Source of the DNA: Candidatus Neomicrothrix sp. UBA881
GTDB taxonomy: Bacteria; Actinomycetota; Acidimicrobiia; Acidimicrobiales; MedAcidi-G1
Length of the DNA stretch: 27,094 nt
Direction of reading: 5' to 3'
NCBI GenBank assembly: GCA_002294285.1
Contig: DBFL01000033.1
Location: 12,185-39,278, forward strand
In this document: piece by piece, positions 1 through 7,612 of the stretch
Numbering within the stretch: position 1 is the stretch's first letter
How the letters are laid out: each line of letters opens with the position of its first letter
Program-made: the position numbers and the translations under genes
The notes under the pieces: generated by a model
The model's database searches: none
What the model saw: only the letters and a program-made list of their open reading frames with translations
Told to the model about the DNA's origin: nothing

Positions 1-39
1 AATTTCATTTGTTGTCGTATCTTTGTTCCATTTGCTCAA
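1..39 (-). CDS. 5' end of a divergent gene, possibly an SDR (partial)
   Basis: Only the first 13 codons lie in the window, read leftwards from a TTG start at 39. The support is a strong AAGGAGG ribosome binding site five bases upstream of the TTG on the minus strand and an open frame to the window edge. The peptide reads MSKWNKDTTTNEI. A TT-x-EVL-type lead-in like this commonly precedes the glycine-rich nucleotide motif of retinol-dehydrogenase-like SDRs, so an SDR is a guess from very little sequence. A downstream ATG in another frame stops after eight codons and is not the start. The gene is divergent from the flavoprotein gene at 165. Confidence 0.5.
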   Translation of the reverse strand, partial: MSKWNKDTTTNEI

Positions 40-164
40 AATTTCCTCCTTGATAATCAATAATCTAGGTCCATAAAGACCGTTTCTAATGATTGGGCTG
101 AAGCAAATAGTCAATGACAGAATTTTTCAGGCAAACTTGAGTACATGTATTTACAAGGAGAAAA

Positions 165-1310
165 ATGAAAACACCCGTAACTGAAATGTTCGGAATCGAA
201 TTTCCCATTCTCGCTTTCAGCCATTGTAGAGATGTGGTTGCGGCTGTATCAAAAGCTGGTGGTCTTGGAGTGCTGGGAGCTGTAGGTCACAGCGACAAAG
301 ATCTTGAGATCGATTTGAAATGGATCGAAGACGAAGTTGGCGATCATCCATATGGAGTCGACCTGATAGTTCCAGCTCGCTATGCCGGAGATGGTGAAGG
401 TGGCCTAAAAATCGAAGATATTGCTGCCATGATCCCTGATGAGCATAGAAAATTTTTGGAAGAATTACTTGAACGCTACGACGTACCGGAAGAAACACCC
501 GAAGAATCAAATTCGTCTAATAGTTGGTCAGAAAGATCAACTGATGCTCCTTTTTCTGCAAATCGTGCTGCCCGCCAAATAGAAATAGCTTTAGCTCACA
601 GACCATCTTTAATGGCCAATGCGTTGGGGCCTCCTCCCAAGGAAATGATCGACAAATGTCATGACGCAGGTGTGAAAGTAGCTGCATTAGCTGGAGCACG
701 CACACATGCCGAAAGACACGTGAACGCAGGAGTCGACATGATAATCGCTCAAGGATACGAAGCGGGAGGCCACACAGGTGAAATAGGATCTATGGTTCTA
801 ATCCCAGAAATTGTTGACGCCGCAGGTTCTGTACCTGTTGTTGGTGCAGGCGGCATCGGAAGAGGCAGACAAATGGCAGCGGCAATGGCTTTAGGAGCAG
901 CAGGAGTCTGGTGTGGCTCAGTATGGTTAACCACTGAAGAAGCAGAAACCCACCCCGTAGTAAAAGAAAAAATGTTAGCTGCAGGGTCTGGTGACACCCT
1001 CAGATCGCGTTCCCTTACAGGTAAACCCGCAAGAATGTTAAAAAGTGCTTGGACCGAAGAATGGGCTAGAGAAGATACACCTGACCCTCTCGGTATGCCT
1101 TTGCAACCTATTTTAACTGATGGTTCGCAAGCCCGGATTAACAGAACAGCTCATCATTCTGGCTCCGGATCAGAAAAACTCGCCACTTATTTCGTAGGTC
1201 AGATTGTTGGAACTATGAACCAAGCACGACCAGCAGGTCAGGTAGTCATAGACATGATCGAGGAATTTATCGAATCTTGTGAATATCTAGCTGAGCAATT
1301 AGAAACTTGA
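165..1310 (+). CDS. Nitronate monooxygenase / 2-nitropropane dioxygenase-like flavoprotein
   Basis: This is an FMN-dependent TIM-barrel enzyme of the nitronate monooxygenase family, predicted cytosolic, 381 aa. The N-terminus (FGIEFPILAF, residues 9-18) and the early AGGLGVLG segment (31-38) are typical. The FMN and active-site segment AQGYEAGGH ends at His203, the usual catalytic histidine position. The phosphate-binding strand VPVVGAGGIG (223-232) is followed by the family's MALGAAGVWCGS. The start is fixed by an AAGGAG site four bases before the ATG. The protein has a long, acidic, low-complexity loop at about 104-128 that core family members lack. The substrate is unknown; many actinobacterial homologues are not proven nitronate oxidases. 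It converges on the next gene with a 5-base gap. Confidence 0.88.
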   Translation: MKTPVTEMFGIEFPILAFSHCRDVVAAVSKAGGLGVLGAVGHSDKDLEIDLKWIEDEVGDHPYGVDLIVPARYAGDGEGGLKIEDIAAMIPDEHRKFLEELLERYDVPEETPEESNSSNSWSERSTDAPFSANRAARQIEIALAHRPSLMANALGPPPKEMIDKCHDAGVKVAALAGARTHAERHVNAGVDMIIAQGYEAGGHTGEIGSMVLIPEIVDAAGSVPVVGAGGIGRGRQMAAAMALGAAGVWCGSVWLTTEEAETHPVVKEKMLAAGSGDTLRSRSLTGKPARMLKSAWTEEWAREDTPDPLGMPLQPILTDGSQARINRTAHHSGSGSEKLATYFVGQIVGTMNQARPAGQVVIDMIEEFIESCEYLAEQLET

Positions 1311-1315
1311 CTTAA

Positions 1316-2140
1316 TCACACATTTATTGTTTCAAGGTCAGATGGAAGAATAATTTCCCCGTCAAAATATTCAGAAGCTATTTGTATCCATTGGTCAATA
1401 TCTTCTTGCGTTGAAGGGGCAGGCACGCAGTGGTTTAGAACAAGGATTTTAACTCCTGCCTTCTTGGCTGTACGAGCTGCATCTTCAACCGTCGAATGGT
1501 AATCGAGGACGTCCAAAAGTCGTTTTATTGGAAGCTGTTTAATCAGATCGTCTCTTATGACGGTCTGCACATAGACATCTGCACCTGAGCAAAGCTCATC
1601 TAGGCCCGCACATGGAATCGTGTCTCCTGCTAAAACAATCGAACTGCCTTCTGCTTCAATTCTGTATCCGACCGTCGGGTGGACTGGCTTGTGCTCAGTC
1701 ATAGCTGCGGTAATTCTTACCTGTTCGTCTTCTAATACAACTCCTGCAGTAGTCTCACTTACTTGAAGTTGAGGCGGTGAATCCAAATCTGAATGATGCT
1801 CAATTCGATATCCAATATCGGGCTCAAGCATTTTTAGGGTGTTTTCAATAAAATTCTCTGTGCCTTCTGGACCGACTATCGGCAGAGGTGGAGCCGGAAA
1901 CCCCTGAACCCACCTAGTCGTAATTAAATCATTTACATCTGTTACATGGTCGCTATGTAAATGGGTAAGAAGAAGCCTCTCAATCGTTATAGGTGGGGCT
2001 CCGGCAGCTGCCAAACGCATCAGACAACCTCTTCCGCAGTCAATCAGAAAATTACGGTCGTCCACTTTGACCAACTGCGAGGGACCAGAGCGATTAGGGT
2101 CTGGAAGCGGACTACCAGTGCCCGTCATAATTAATTCCAC
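1316..2140 (-). CDS. Metallo-beta-lactamase-fold hydrolase, RNase Z / arylsulfatase-like
   Basis: A 274-aa soluble zinc hydrolase. The N-terminus (TGTGSPLPDPNRSG) is the first strand and loop typical of RNase Z-like and arylsulfatase-like MBL proteins. The HLHSDH zinc motif is at 60-65, His150 follows in TEH, the bridging aspartate is D173 in AGDT, an HST motif lies at 215-217, and the last ligand His237 sits in LNH. The full zinc set is therefore present. The start is a GTG four bases after the stop of the upstream SDR; an in-frame ATG four codons later is possible, but the GTG preserves the family's N-terminal beta strand. No good Shine-Dalgarno is visible, suggesting translational coupling to the SDR. 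Substrate cannot be stated; tRNA 3'-processing is less likely than a small-molecule hydrolase because the RNase Z exosite arm is not recognisable. Confidence 0.85.
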   Translation of the reverse strand: MELIMTGTGSPLPDPNRSGPSQLVKVDDRNFLIDCGRGCLMRLAAAGAPPITIERLLLTHLHSDHVTDVNDLITTRWVQGFPAPPLPIVGPEGTENFIENTLKMLEPDIGYRIEHHSDLDSPPQLQVSETTAGVVLEDEQVRITAAMTEHKPVHPTVGYRIEAEGSSIVLAGDTIPCAGLDELCSGADVYVQTVIRDDLIKQLPIKRLLDVLDYHSTVEDAARTAKKAGVKILVLNHCVPAPSTQEDIDQWIQIASEYFDGEIILPSDLETINV

Positions 2141-2144
2141 TTGA

Positions 2145-2915
2145 TCAACTCAGATTATTAAAACTGATAAGGCCACCACCATCGAGGACTAAAGTTTGAC
2201 CTGTCATCCATCCAGATGACTCGCTAGCAAGATACAAAGCAGCCGACGCTATGTCCTGAGTCTCGCCCAGACGTTTTAGCGGATAACTTTGAGCTACGAC
2301 ATCTCCCTGTCCGCCTTCCCACAAGGCCTTTGCAAAATCTGTCTTAATCAGTCCAGGGGCAATCGCGTTGACTCTGACTCCAGGTGCGAGCTCCGCGGCT
2401 AACTGCATGGTTAGATGGATCAAAGCAGCTTTGGTTATGTCATATGGACCAAGTATCGGATTGGTCGAAAGCCCTCCAACCGAAGAAATGTTGACAATGT
2501 TTCCGCCATTATCCTTCATCCAAAGATGCCAGCATTTTTGGCTCCATAGCAGGGGTCCGGTGAGGTTAACTTCAATTGTTTTATCCCATCTCGGAACATC
2601 TACATCTATTGTTGGTCCAGCATACGGATTTGTAGCAGCGTTGTTAATAAGGATGTCAACACTACCAAAAGTCGAAAGTGTGGCTTCAACTACTCGATCA
2701 ATATCTTCAACTCTTCCTGCATTTCCGGCTTCAAATGCTAATTCACCTCCTGTGTCGGAAACAATTTCGTTTACCGCTTCTTCACATGCTTCAGCTTTAC
2801 GGCTGGTGATCATTACTTTTGCTCCTGCCGAAGCTAGTTCAGCCGAAATTGCCTTCCCTATTCCTCGGGATCCACCGGTTACTATCGCTACTTTTCCATT
2901 TAAATCTGTATCCAT
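2145..2915 (-). CDS. Short-chain dehydrogenase/reductase (classical SDR)
   Basis: A 256-aa classical SDR oxidoreductase, cytosolic, using NAD(H) or NADP(H). The cofactor motif TGGSRGIG is at 13-20, NNAA at 91-94, the catalytic serine in ISS (143-145), and the Tyr158-xxx-Lys162 pair is intact. The C-terminal LVLDGGG is the usual FabG-like end. The acceptor could be a 3-oxoacyl thioester, a sugar or a secondary alcohol; the sequence does not decide. It is followed after 4 bases by the MBL-fold hydrolase, so the two form a small operon. It is divergent from the AttH/CrtC-like gene at 2991 across 75 bases. The ATG at 2915 has no clear ribosome binding site. Confidence 0.9.
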   Translation of the reverse strand: MDTDLNGKVAIVTGGSRGIGKAISAELASAGAKVMITSRKAEACEEAVNEIVSDTGGELAFEAGNAGRVEDIDRVVEATLSTFGSVDILINNAATNPYAGPTIDVDVPRWDKTIEVNLTGPLLWSQKCWHLWMKDNGGNIVNISSVGGLSTNPILGPYDITKAALIHLTMQLAAELAPGVRVNAIAPGLIKTDFAKALWEGGQGDVVAQSYPLKRLGETQDIASAALYLASESSGWMTGQTLVLDGGGLISFNNLS

Positions 2916-2940
2916 GATTCGACTTTATCGACTAAAAGAT

Positions 2941-2956
2941 CTGATGGTCCGATCAG
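2941..2956. promoter_or_regulatory. Short inverted repeat in a divergent intergenic region
   Basis: The arms CTGAT and ATCAG flank a six-base spacer in the 75-base gap between the SDR (start 2915, minus) and the AttH/CrtC-like gene (start 2991, plus). The position suits an operator acting on both promoters, but five-base arms are short enough to arise by chance. No convincing -35/-10 pair was found around it. Confidence 0.2.
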
Positions 2957-2990
2957 GCAAAAGATGTAGAAACTCTGCAAAGATTAAGCC

Positions 2991-4019
2991 ATGGAGGACA
3001 AAAAAGAAATTGAGTTGCTTCTCGAGCCTGAAGATGAATACAACCATGAACCTGATGCCGTTTCGAACTATAACGAATCTATGTATTTCAATCTGATTGA
3101 TCATTCTCAGAAAATGGGTGGATGGTTCAGATTGGGTAATCGAGTTAATGAAAATTACGCAGAAATGACATGTTGTATCTATCTGCCCGATGGGCGTGTT
3201 GGTTTCATGTATAAAAAACCAGAAATTCAAACAAACGATGTTTTTGATGCTGGCGGTATGCGTTTCGAAGTAGTTGAACCTTTTAAAGAGTTAAAACTTT
3301 CTTACAAAGGGAAAGTGTGCGTCTTAGACAAACCAAAGGACATGGCTGAACCTAAAAAAGCTTTTACTGAGAATCCTATGGTCGATACGAAAGTCGAGCT
3401 CACATTCAATGGAATTTCACCAATGTTTGGCGGACGTCCAGTGGAAAAATCGACAGGAAAAGAACCTACTCAAAAAATGGAGGAATCTTTTTCAAAAGCC
3501 CACTATGAACAACACGTATCCGGAAAAGGGACTATAGAAGTTGGAGATGAAAGTTTTGAATTAAGTGGTTTAGGTCTACGAGATAAATCATGGGGTGCTC
3601 GGTATTGGCAGGCAATTGCCTGGTACCGCTGGTTACCAATGGCTTTCAGTGATGATTTCGCGATGATGATCTCATTGATCAGCAAGGATGGCATAACAGC
3701 CTCGAGCGGAGGAATGGTTCTTCACGACGACACTTACCATTTGATCAGGAGTGTGGAAATTGATTCCATTTGGGATGATGATTGGTACCAGAAATCCCTA
3801 ATAGCTCGGATATCAACAGACCATAGAGATTATGAAATTAAAGGTGAAGTTGAATCTCTAATACCACTCAGAAATCAAAGAACCACTCCAGATGGCGAAC
3901 AACTCCTTACGCGAATAACAGAAGGCCTCACGCTCTATGAGTGTGATGGCATGACTGGATGGGGAATGTCTGAATATTTGGATCAGATTGTCGATGGGAT
4001 TCCTATAGGAGCTGTATAA
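2991..4019 (+). CDS. AttH/CrtC-like lipocalin-fold protein (DUF7064/7065 type)
   Basis: A 342-aa protein without signal peptide or membrane segment. The motif GLRDKSWGAR (195-204) matches the G-x-RD-x-SWG signature seen in AttH and hydroxyneurosporene-synthase (CrtC)-like two-domain lipocalin-fold proteins. Conserved aromatic stretches (YWQAIAWYRW) and beta-rich sequence on both sides fit that fold. I believe relatives are annotated as DUF7064/DUF7065; that assignment is from memory. Function in this branch is not established. CrtC proper hydrates carotenoids, so a hydratase or lipid-binding role is conceivable only. The ATG has no strong ribosome binding site. It is divergent from an SDR and is followed after 4 bases by tag. 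Confidence 0.6.
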   Translation: MEDKKEIELLLEPEDEYNHEPDAVSNYNESMYFNLIDHSQKMGGWFRLGNRVNENYAEMTCCIYLPDGRVGFMYKKPEIQTNDVFDAGGMRFEVVEPFKELKLSYKGKVCVLDKPKDMAEPKKAFTENPMVDTKVELTFNGISPMFGGRPVEKSTGKEPTQKMEESFSKAHYEQHVSGKGTIEVGDESFELSGLGLRDKSWGARYWQAIAWYRWLPMAFSDDFAMMISLISKDGITASSGGMVLHDDTYHLIRSVEIDSIWDDDWYQKSLIARISTDHRDYEIKGEVESLIPLRNQRTTPDGEQLLTRITEGLTLYECDGMTGWGMSEYLDQIVDGIPIGAV

Positions 4020-4023
4020 GTCT

Positions 4024-4635
4024 TTGCACACGAAAAAATCAGAAACTGAAAATATCGTTCGATGCAATTGGGTGGGTCAACACAAAGACTATAAGGCCTA
4101 CCATGACGATGAATGGGGTCGCCCAGTAACCGGCGATAGTGCCCTATTCGAAAGAATCTGTCTCGAAGGGTTTCAAGCAGGTTTATCATGGCTGACAATA
4201 TTGCGAAAAAGAGAATCTTTCCGATCTGCTTTTGAAACCTTTGAACCTTCAAAAGTTGCTGAATTTGACCAAAAAAAGGTCGAATCCCTGATGGATAACG
4301 TTCAAATAGTTCGAAACAGGGCAAAAATTTTGTCCACTGTAAACAATGCTCAGTGTGCTTTAAAAATGATTGACGAATATGGGTCACTTGCAAATTTTCT
4401 TTGGTCTTTTGAACCATCTCCAAAAAGATACAAAAATGTGAACTCCGTTCCTTCTCAAACCGATGATTCAAAAAAGTTAAGTTCTGAATTGAAAAAAAAG
4501 GGTTGGAGTTTTGTTGGCCCTACAACCATCTATGCGTTCATGCAGGCCGTGGGAATGGTAAACGACCACGTAACGAGTTGTTGGGTTTTTGAAGATGTGG
4601 AAAATGAGAGGCGAAAACTTTCTCGTCCGATTTAA
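4024..4635 (+). CDS. tag: DNA-3-methyladenine glycosylase I
   Basis: Base-excision repair enzyme that removes 3-methyladenine from alkylated DNA; cytosolic, 203 aa, close to the family length. All hallmark residues are present at the E. coli Tag spacing: zinc ligands Cys14, His27, His182 and Cys186 (E. coli 4, 17, 175, 179), the base-recognition glutamate Glu48 (E. coli Glu38) and Trp56 (E. coli Trp46). The segments RCNWVG, YHDDEWG and VGPTTIYAFMQAVGMVNDH are diagnostic. The start is a TTG only 4 bases after the previous stop; an AGGAG at 4007-4011 lies 12 bases upstream, a long spacing, so coupling to the upstream gene is likely. There is no in-frame ATG before the first conserved residues. 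It converges on the polyprenyl synthase with an 8-base gap. Confidence 0.95.
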   Translation: MHTKKSETENIVRCNWVGQHKDYKAYHDDEWGRPVTGDSALFERICLEGFQAGLSWLTILRKRESFRSAFETFEPSKVAEFDQKKVESLMDNVQIVRNRAKILSTVNNAQCALKMIDEYGSLANFLWSFEPSPKRYKNVNSVPSQTDDSKKLSSELKKKGWSFVGPTTIYAFMQAVGMVNDHVTSCWVFEDVENERRKLSRPI

Positions 4636-4643
4636 AACTGATG

Positions 4644-5654
4644 TTATGAGTCCCTATTCACAACAAAGTGAGCAATTTCTTCCAATTCACAAAATGTTTC
4701 TTTTCTGATGTCTGCATTATTAAGAAATTCAATTGCTCTTTTGAGATGTTCATCTGCTTCCTCGAGAGTAGCTTCACGGCCTCCGGCATTTTCTATCAGT
4801 GCGGAAGCCTTAACTATTTCCTCTTCATCGAGATCCTCTGTGGTGCTGAAAATCTCAAGAAGTTTTTCTGAGTCTGAATTATTTGCTGAAAGAACAATAG
4901 AAACCGGCATGGACTTTTTCTTTTCCCTGAGATCATTTCCAGCTGGTTTACCTGTTATTTTCGGGTCTCCCCAAATGCCTAATACGTCATCAACGGCTTG
5001 GTAAGCGAGTCCTAGTTCATAACCAAAAACCTCAAGAGCGTTACAGGTGTTTTCATCTGCCCCGCTTAGAATTGCACCTACGGAAGATGAATAACCCAGC
5101 AAGGCTCCAGTTTTTGCTGCTTCCATCTTTAAACACTCTTCGAAACTAATTGTTGGCAAGTCGTCGAATGTCATATCAGCAGCCTGTCCTGAAATCATTG
5201 TTGTTGTTGCATCCACTAAACGTCTAGCTGCTTGAACGCGTTCTGGGGTGTTTTCTTCTAAGAGGACCTGAAAAGCAAGAGTGTGCAAGGCATCTCCTGC
5301 TATTAAAGCATCTTCGATGCTAAAAGCAGTCCATGCGCTTGGTCTGTGTCTACGTTCTTTGTCTCCATCTATTATGTCGTCATGGATCAGTGAAAAATTG
5401 TGGATTAGTTCTACGGCAACTGCCCCAGGGATGGCAACTTCCATATCTCTTCCAACTGCTTCAGCTGATAGAACTGCAAGCGAAGGACGTAGTCTCTTTC
5501 CTGTATCTTCTGGGGCTTCGATTCCTTTTATTGTTTTCCATCCAAAATGGTATTCAATTACAGGTAGTAACTCGTTAGACAGTTTTTTTACCGAATTAAC
5601 CAACTCGGGTTCAACTAACTCCATGACGCGATTTAAGGCCTGCGGACTTTTCAT
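4644..5654 (-). CDS. Polyprenyl diphosphate synthase (trans-isoprenyl, possibly C20)
   Basis: Makes linear isoprenyl diphosphates by adding isopentenyl units to an allylic primer; cytosolic, all-alpha, 336 aa. GKRLRP (52-57) binds diphosphate, the first aspartate motif is DDIID (92-96), KTG is at 181-183. The second motif reads DDVLGIWGD (222-230), with Gly in place of the third Asp of DDxxD and another Asp four residues later, as in many actinobacterial homologues. Chain length: an aromatic Phe87 five residues before the first motif and no two-residue insertion within it resemble archaeal-type geranylgeranyl synthases, so C20 is a reasonable inference and longer chains cannot be excluded. 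It starts 2 bases after the omega-amidase stop and is the last gene of the minus-strand run. Confidence 0.88.
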   Translation of the reverse strand: MKSPQALNRVMELVEPELVNSVKKLSNELLPVIEYHFGWKTIKGIEAPEDTGKRLRPSLAVLSAEAVGRDMEVAIPGAVAVELIHNFSLIHDDIIDGDKERRHRPSAWTAFSIEDALIAGDALHTLAFQVLLEENTPERVQAARRLVDATTTMISGQAADMTFDDLPTISFEECLKMEAAKTGALLGYSSSVGAILSGADENTCNALEVFGYELGLAYQAVDDVLGIWGDPKITGKPAGNDLREKKKSMPVSIVLSANNSDSEKLLEIFSTTEDLDEEEIVKASALIENAGGREATLEEADEHLKRAIEFLNNADIRKETFCELEEIAHFVVNRDS

Positions 5655-5656
5655 GT

Positions 5657-6421
5657 CTATTTGCGTCGATCATTCATAAATGGAAAAGCATCTCTTACTT
5701 CAGAAACTTTCTCTACCTCGATGTCTGCTATCAAAATTTCTTCCCCGCCAGAACTGGCTTCCTGTAGAACTTCTCCTAGAGGATCAATGATCGCTGAATC
5801 TCCTTGATATGACAAACCATCACCTTCACCTACTCTGTTAACACCAACTACATAAGCTTGGTTCTCAATTGCTCTCGAGCGGAGTAATGACTTCCAGTGT
5901 TCGCTTCTTGTTGAAGGCCAGTTAGCGACTACCAGATACAAATCTGTATCTGGGGCTAACTCCCAAAAAACATCTGCGAACCTGAGGTCGTAGCAAATAA
6001 ATAAGCTGGTTCGAATTCCTAAGATTTCTATTGTTACGGGCTGATTTCCAGCACGGTAGTTCTCATGTTCACCGGCGAAAGTGAATGGGAAAAGCTTGTC
6101 ATACTCGTGGCTCTCATTCTTAGGGCCTCTAACTATAAGACGATTTACAGGAAGTTCATTTTCATTATCTTTTATTGGGATAGAAGCAGCTATCCAAATA
6201 TCATGGAGTTTCGCCTGTTCAGCGAGGAAAGATACACTTTCTCCTTCTTGTTTTTCGGCAATTTTCTCTGAAGCCATAGAGAAACCTGTCGAATACATCT
6301 CGGAAAGCAGTACTAAATTTGCTCCACTGTCTGAAGCTTTAGAAATCATCGGGGCAATATTTTGGTAATTCGCCGAAGGGTTCTCCCAAACTATGTCGTG
6401 TTGTATCGCTGCTATTCTCAT
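5657..6421 (-). CDS. Carbon-nitrogen hydrolase, omega-amidase (Nit2/YafV-like)
   Basis: A 254-aa nitrilase-superfamily amidohydrolase. The catalytic triad is Glu41 (LSEMYSTGFSM), Lys109 (YDKLFPF) and Cys143 (ICYDLRF). The flanking AGEHENYRAGN segment is typical of YafV/Nit2/MtnU omega-amidases, which hydrolyse alpha-ketoglutaramate or ketosuccinamate to the oxoacid and ammonia. Its ATG overlaps the stop of an upstream class I aminotransferase by 4 bases (ATGA). That linkage recurs in bacteria, where a glutamine-dependent transaminase makes the amidase substrate and the amidase drives the transamination. Activity is inferred from family and neighbour. Other nitrilase subfamilies, such as N-carbamoyl-beta-alanine amidases, are less likely because of the EMYSTGF motif. 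Confidence 0.88.
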   Translation of the reverse strand: MRIAAIQHDIVWENPSANYQNIAPMISKASDSGANLVLLSEMYSTGFSMASEKIAEKQEGESVSFLAEQAKLHDIWIAASIPIKDNENELPVNRLIVRGPKNESHEYDKLFPFTFAGEHENYRAGNQPVTIEILGIRTSLFICYDLRFADVFWELAPDTDLYLVVANWPSTRSEHWKSLLRSRAIENQAYVVGVNRVGEGDGLSYQGDSAIIDPLGEVLQEASSGGEEILIADIEVEKVSEVRDAFPFMNDRRK

Positions 6422-7596
6422 TTTTTTGCTTTCCTTAAAGACAGAAGTTTCTCAACCGCATTTTTTAAAACTTCTGGCTTTTTACAGTAAGCGAATCTAA
6501 CCAGTGGTCTCCCGACAGTCTTATTGTCATAGAACACTTCATTTGGAACTGCAACCACTCCGCAACGATTTGGTAAATCCCAGCAGAATTCAATTCCGCT
6601 TTCTTCTCCTAGCGGTCTTATATCAACAGTTGCATAATATGTTCCAGAAGGGTTAAAAACTTCAAAACCAGCTTCCTTCAGACCACTGCAAAGAATGTCA
6701 CGTTTGTTTTCCATATCAAGTGAGAGCCCGTTGTAGTAATCATCTTCGAGTTGCAGGGCTTCCGCTATTGCATGCTGAAAAGGTGCCCCATTCACATAAG
6801 TTAAAAACTGTTTAGCGGTTCGCACTGCTGACAAAATCTCAGAAGGGCCATGCGCCCAACCGATTTTCCATCCAGTAAAACCAAAAGTCTTAGCTGCCGA
6901 CGAAATCGTTAGTGTTCTTTCCGACATGTCCGGCAACGTAGAGATAGGTATATGAGATTGTCCATCAAAAACTAAATGCTCGTATACCTCATCTGTTACC
7001 ACAAGGAGGTCTTCCTCTACAGCCAATTCCGCTATTTGGACTAGTTCTTGGCGATTAAAAACCTTCCCAGTTGGATTATGTGGGGAATTGAGCAAAATTA
7101 ATCTGGTGTTCGAGTTTACTTGTGCTTTAAGTTCCTCATAGTCGAATGAATAATCTGGTGTTCGAAGAGTAACAACTCGACGTCTGCCACCCGCCATCGC
7201 AATAGCTGCAGCATAAACATCAAAATAGGGTTCAAAGGTTATAACTTCTTGACCTGGTTCAACTAAAGCAATCAAAGACGCTGCTAAAGCTTCAGAAGCT
7301 CCAGCTGTTATCAGAATTTCTGTATCAGGATCAGTTTCTATTCCATAAAAACGCTTTTGATGGTCTGAAACAGCAACACGTAAAGTTTCAATTCCTAATC
7401 CGGGTGGATATTGATTGTGCCCATCTCTGATCGCCTTGATTGCGGCTTCTGCTACTTGTTTTGGACCATCAGTATCAGGAAATCCTTGACCCAAGTTTAT
7501 TGAATTTGTGCTAACTGCTAAAGCTGACATTTCAGCGAAAATAGTTGTACCAAAATCTTGTAGCCTTTCGGCCAGATGTGGATTTCTTTCTGTCAT
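6418..7596 (-). CDS. Class I/II PLP aminotransferase, glutamine/methionine transaminase-like
   Basis: A fold-type I PLP aminotransferase of 392 aa, cytosolic. Early motifs are LGQGFPD (35-41) and NQYPPGLG (61-68). NPTGK is at 174-178, the PLP aspartate lies in TDEVYEH (201-207), and the Schiff-base lysine is Lys236 in SSAAKTFGFTGWKIGW. The pattern resembles glutamine transaminase K / YbdL-like enzymes and the actinobacterial group annotated as DapC (N-succinyldiaminopimelate aminotransferase). The 4-base overlap with an omega-amidase favours an amino-acid to oxoacid role using glutamine or methionine. The upstream CoxL-like gene ends 16 bases before the ATG, so co-transcription is likely. Confidence 0.87.
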   Translation of the reverse strand: MTERNPHLAERLQDFGTTIFAEMSALAVSTNSINLGQGFPDTDGPKQVAEAAIKAIRDGHNQYPPGLGIETLRVAVSDHQKRFYGIETDPDTEILITAGASEALAASLIALVEPGQEVITFEPYFDVYAAAIAMAGGRRRVVTLRTPDYSFDYEELKAQVNSNTRLILLNSPHNPTGKVFNRQELVQIAELAVEEDLLVVTDEVYEHLVFDGQSHIPISTLPDMSERTLTISSAAKTFGFTGWKIGWAHGPSEILSAVRTAKQFLTYVNGAPFQHAIAEALQLEDDYYNGLSLDMENKRDILCSGLKEAGFEVFNPSGTYYATVDIRPLGEESGIEFCWDLPNRCGVVAVPNEVFYDNKTVGRPLVRFAYCKKPEVLKNAVEKLLSLRKAKK

Positions 7597-7612
7597 AATC
7601 TTTTAAACCCAC

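Noticed and set aside
142..149. TACATGTA palindrome just upstream of the nitronate monooxygenase ribosome binding site
   Set aside because: Eight self-complementary bases are expected by chance in an AT-rich region; no further support.
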